Shown here: positions 61,275 to 64,000 of the stretch, one piece after another
Layout: the number at the start of each line of letters is the position of its first letter
Position numbering within the stretch: the stretch's first letter is position 1
From: Microcosmobacter mediterraneus
GTDB lineage: Bacteria; Bacteroidota; Bacteroidia; Flavobacteriales; Flavobacteriaceae
Assembly: GCF_031846265.1 (NCBI RefSeq)
Contig: NZ_JAVRIA010000002.1
Span: forward strand, 310,001-374,000
Length of the DNA stretch: 64,000 bases
Reading direction: 5' to 3'
Translations under genes and position numbers: made by a program
The notes under the pieces: generated by a model
Database searches by the model: none
What the model was told of the DNA's origin: nothing
The model's input: only the letters and a program-made list of their open reading frames with translations

Positions 61275-62627
61275 ATGTTTAAAAAAATACTAGTTGCCAA
61301 TAGAGGTGAAATAGCATTACGTGTTATCAGAACCTGTAAAGAAATGGGTATAAAAACTGTTGCCGTGTATTCTACGGCAGATGCAGACAGTTTACATGTT
61401 AAATTTGCCGATGAAGCTGTATGTATAGGCCCAGCGCCAAGTAGTGAGTCTTACTTAAAGATGTCTAATGTTATTGCAGCAGCAGAAATCACCAATGCAG
61501 ATGCTATACATCCTGGTTATGGGTTTTTATCAGAGAACGCCAAATTCTCAAAAATATGTGATGAGCATGGTATAAAATTCATCGGTGCTTCTCCTGAAAT
61601 GATCGATAGAATGGGTGATAAGGCTAACGCTAAAGCTACAATGAAAGCAGCTGGTGTGCCTTGTGTTCCTGGTAGTGAAGGTGTTATAGAATCCTTTGAA
61701 GAGTGCGAAAAACTTGCGGTTGAAACTGGTTATCCTGTTATGTTAAAAGCATCAGCTGGTGGTGGTGGAAAAGGTATGCGTGCTGTTTGGAAACCAGAAG
61801 ATCTTAAAGACGCTTGGGATTCTGCAAGACAAGAATCAAAGGCTGCGTTTGGAAATGACGATATGTATATGGAAAAACTAATTGAAGAGCCTAGGCATAT
61901 AGAAATACAAGTTGTAGGAGATTCAAGAGGAAAAGCCTGTCATTTATCTGAAAGAGATTGTTCTGTTCAAAGACGACATCAAAAATTAACCGAAGAAGTA
62001 CCATCGCCTTTTATGACAGATGAGCTTCGTGAAAAAATGGGAAAAGCAGCTGTTAGAGCTGCAGAATATATTAAATATGAAGGTGCAGGAACTGTTGAGT
62101 TTTTGGTGGATAAACATCGAAATTTCTACTTTATGGAAATGAACACACGTATCCAAGTAGAACATCCTATTACAGAACAGGTTATTGATTTTGACTTAAT
62201 CCGTGAGCAAATATTAGTGGCTGGTGGTGTTCCAATTTCTGGGAAAAATTACACACCAAATTTACATTCTATAGAATGTAGAATTAATGCCGAAGATCCT
62301 TTTAACGACTTTAGGCCTTCTCCTGGAAAAATTACAACACTTCATGCTCCTGGTGGACATGGCGTTCGTTTAGATACTCATGTTTATGCAGGTTATAGTA
62401 TACCGCCAAATTACGATTCTATGATTGCAAAGTTAATTACTACAGCGCAAACACGCGAAGAAGCTATACATAAAATGAAACGCGCTTTGGACGAATTTGT
62501 AATAGAAGGTATTAAAACCACAATTCCCTTCCATAGACAGCTCATGGAACATCCTGATTATTTAGCTGGGAATTATACCACTAAATTTATGGAAGACTTT
62601 GAAATACAAGATGTAGATGAAGATTAA
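61275..62627 (+). CDS. accC: biotin carboxylase subunit of acetyl-CoA carboxylase
   Basis: This 450-residue ATP-grasp enzyme carboxylates biotin on AccB. Clear motifs are KKILVANRGEIALRVIRT, HPGYGFLSEN, KASAGGGGKGMR, FMEMNTRIQVEHPITE and ECRINAEDP. It is paired with accB across an 82-base gap that holds an AT-rich inverted repeat. A terminator follows. Confidence 0.97.
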   Translation: MFKKILVANRGEIALRVIRTCKEMGIKTVAVYSTADADSLHVKFADEAVCIGPAPSSESYLKMSNVIAAAEITNADAIHPGYGFLSENAKFSKICDEHGIKFIGASPEMIDRMGDKANAKATMKAAGVPCVPGSEGVIESFEECEKLAVETGYPVMLKASAGGGGKGMRAVWKPEDLKDAWDSARQESKAAFGNDDMYMEKLIEEPRHIEIQVVGDSRGKACHLSERDCSVQRRHQKLTEEVPSPFMTDELREKMGKAAVRAAEYIKYEGAGTVEFLVDKHRNFYFMEMNTRIQVEHPITEQVIDFDLIREQILVAGGVPISGKNYTPNLHSIECRINAEDPFNDFRPSPGKITTLHAPGGHGVRLDTHVYAGYSIPPNYDSMIAKLITTAQTREEAIHKMKRALDEFVIEGIKTTIPFHRQLMEHPDYLAGNYTTKFMEDFEIQDVDED

Positions 62628-62647
62628 AATCTTTCAAATTAAAAATT

Positions 62648-62676
62648 AAAAATCGCTTCTGACTAAGCGATTTTTT
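62648..62676 (+). terminator. intrinsic terminator after accC
   Basis: AAAAATCGCTT/AAGCGATTTTT with a 6-base loop, T-run to 62676. Confidence 0.92.
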
Positions 62677-62726
62677 GTTTTTTATAATAACCATAATCGT
62701 TTAAAGATTGTAGATTTACGTCAATA

Positions 62727-63104
62727 ATGAAAACTACTTTTTCTAAAACAGAACGTCTTAAAAGTAAACAGCTAATAGATAAGTTGTTCTATGATGGTAA
62801 ATCAGTATCTCAATTTCCTTTAAAATTAATTTATCTAAAAACAGAATTTAATGATGGTAGCGTCTTAAAAACAGGTGTCTCAGTCTCTAAACGTCTTTTT
62901 AAAAATGCTGTAGATAGAAACAGAATTAAGCGTCTTTTACGCGAAGCTTTTAGGTTGAATAAAGCTGAATATTTTAACAATAGTTCAACATCTTACGCGT
63001 TTATGATTTTGTACATTAGTAACGACGGAGCAACTTTTGAAGTGATCAATGAAAACATGAAACGCTTACTTAATAAGTTTAAAGAAAAGACCTCTGAAGT
63101 TTAA
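62727..63104 (+). CDS. rnpA: ribonuclease P protein component
   Basis: The 125-residue basic protein assists the RNase P RNA in tRNA 5'-end maturation. The family signature is GVSVSKRLFKNAVDRNRIKRLLREAFR. In Flavobacteriaceae it is often next to an S41 peptidase gene rather than rpmH, as here, with the next start 12 bases after its stop. Confidence 0.95.
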   Translation: MKTTFSKTERLKSKQLIDKLFYDGKSVSQFPLKLIYLKTEFNDGSVLKTGVSVSKRLFKNAVDRNRIKRLLREAFRLNKAEYFNNSSTSYAFMILYISNDGATFEVINENMKRLLNKFKEKTSEV

Positions 63105-63116
63105 AACAAAGAAACG

Positions 63117-64000
63117 ATGAAACATAATCTACATAAAAAAATAACACTTCCAATCTTAGCAATTGTCGTATTTCTATCAACCACTGCGTTTAAAAACGAT
63201 TTCTTTGAGATTGCAAAGCAAATAGAAATTTTTACAACACTCTACAAGGAAATCAACATGAATTATGTTGACGATACTAATCCTGCCGACCTTATGGATA
63301 CTGCTATTAAAAGTATGTTAGATGATTTAGATCCTTACACTCAGTTTTACAACGAACAAGATGTACAAGCTGCAAGAATTAATAATGCTGGTGACTACAC
63401 TGGCGTTGGAGCTAATGTACTAACATTAAAAGATAAATTAGTTATTGTTGAGCCTTATAAAAATTATGCGGCAGATAAAGCTGGATTAAAAGCTGGTGAT
63501 CAAATTATTAAAGTAGACAATGTTACAGTGGCCGATTTTAAAGACGATGCTGCTAACTTATTACAAGGTGCTGCTGGATCATCTGTAAACATTACGTTTT
63601 TAAGACAAGGGGAACAAAAAACCACAACTATTACTAGAGAGTCGGTAGATATTCATGCTGTACCTCATTATTCCATGGTCGATGATAAAACAGGATATAT
63701 TGTTTTAAGAAAATTTACAGATAAAGCGTCTTCTGAGACTCTTGCTGCTATGCGTGCATTAAAAAATCAAGGTGCCGATAAGCTTATTTTAGATTTAAGA
63801 GGAAATTTAGGTGGTTTACTTAGAGAGGCTATTGCAATAGTCAACTTTTATGTGCCGCAAAATCAATTGGTAGTAACCACAAAATCTAAAGTAAAGAAAT
63901 ATAATAAAACATACTATACACAAAAACCTCCTGAGGATACTGATATTCCTTTAGTGGTTTTAATTGATGGTAAAAGCGCTTCTGCAAGTGAAATTGTTTC
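63117..64000 (+). CDS. S41 family C-terminal processing peptidase, truncated by the window edge
   Basis: The open frame runs off the right edge after 294 codons. It begins MKHNLHKKITLPILAIVVFL, a signal or anchor. An N-terminal helical region with MLDDLDPYTQFYN follows, then a PDZ domain (about residues 95-175, AGLKAGDQIIKVDNV). The S41 core has DLRGNLGG and DGKSASASEIV, the latter containing the catalytic Ser, just before the edge. The Lys base lies outside the window. It is a periplasmic protease of the CtpA type, probably co-transcribed with rnpA. Confidence 0.9.
   Translation, partial: MKHNLHKKITLPILAIVVFLSTTAFKNDFFEIAKQIEIFTTLYKEINMNYVDDTNPADLMDTAIKSMLDDLDPYTQFYNEQDVQAARINNAGDYTGVGANVLTLKDKLVIVEPYKNYAADKAGLKAGDQIIKVDNVTVADFKDDAANLLQGAAGSSVNITFLRQGEQKTTTITRESVDIHAVPHYSMVDDKTGYIVLRKFTDKASSETLAAMRALKNQGADKLILDLRGNLGGLLREAIAIVNFYVPQNQLVVTTKSKVKKYNKTYYTQKPPEDTDIPLVVLIDGKSASASEIV

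Overview
This 64-kb window is AT-rich chromosomal DNA from a member of the Flavobacteriaceae (Bacteroidota). The evidence is the many Bacteroidota-type -7 elements (TAnnTTTG), lipoproteins, two proteins ending in type IX secretion (T9SS) sorting domains, an IPExxxVDY-family protein, a TonB-dependent receptor with an N-terminal carboxypeptidase-like domain, and housekeeping gene orders typical of flavobacteria. The genus cannot be fixed from the sequence alone. There is no phage, insertion sequence, plasmid backbone or CRISPR array. Most of the window is core genome.

Layout. 0-12 kb: YCII lipoprotein, CYTH protein, dinB, a PD40 lipoprotein, then the leftward block acpP-fabF-rnc-IPExxxVDY-pyk facing the rightward block purN-RNase H-PfkB kinase-PurF-like protein. 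12.0-12.4 kb: a gene-free stretch holding two tandem, nearly identical small-RNA-like units, each with its own -7 box and strong terminator. This is the best candidate for an undescribed element. 12.4-36 kb: mixed metabolism and envelope genes (TPR protein, CBS protein, GIDE-domain protein, GNAT, ssb, ferritin, ppc, sulfatase, deacetylase-fold protein, MG2/plug protein, metG, LD-carboxypeptidase, orphan umuD, M1 and S8 peptidases, MBL hydrolase, cation/proton antiporter).

36-46 kb: a leftward tandem duplication of a two-gene module. Each module has a membrane-anchored LytTR transcription regulator (one with TPR sensors, one with a beta-propeller/Y_Y_Y sensor) followed by a T9SS-secreted protein. 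Both regulator genes are preceded, at the same 13-nt distance, by nearly the same terminator hairpin, which suggests a shared attenuation device.

46-64 kb: lepA, a TonB-dependent receptor, PD40 and M28 lipoproteins, dusB, rbfA plus an FtsX-type permease, mce, a CAT-anticodon tRNA, a tiny proline-rich protein resembling a stand-alone sorting signal, ribE, pdxA, the DUF177-rpmF-fabH-accB-accC lipid cluster, rnpA and a truncated S41 peptidase.

Functionally the window joins fatty-acid synthesis (acpP, fabF, fabH, accB, accC), purine synthesis (purN, PurF-like), lower glycolysis and anaplerosis (pyk, ppc), translation (metG, lepA, dusB, rbfA, rpmF, tRNA, rnc, rnpA) and an envelope programme of lipoproteins, peptidases and T9SS cargo. 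Several start codons are TTG or GTG; these are noted where they decide the annotation.
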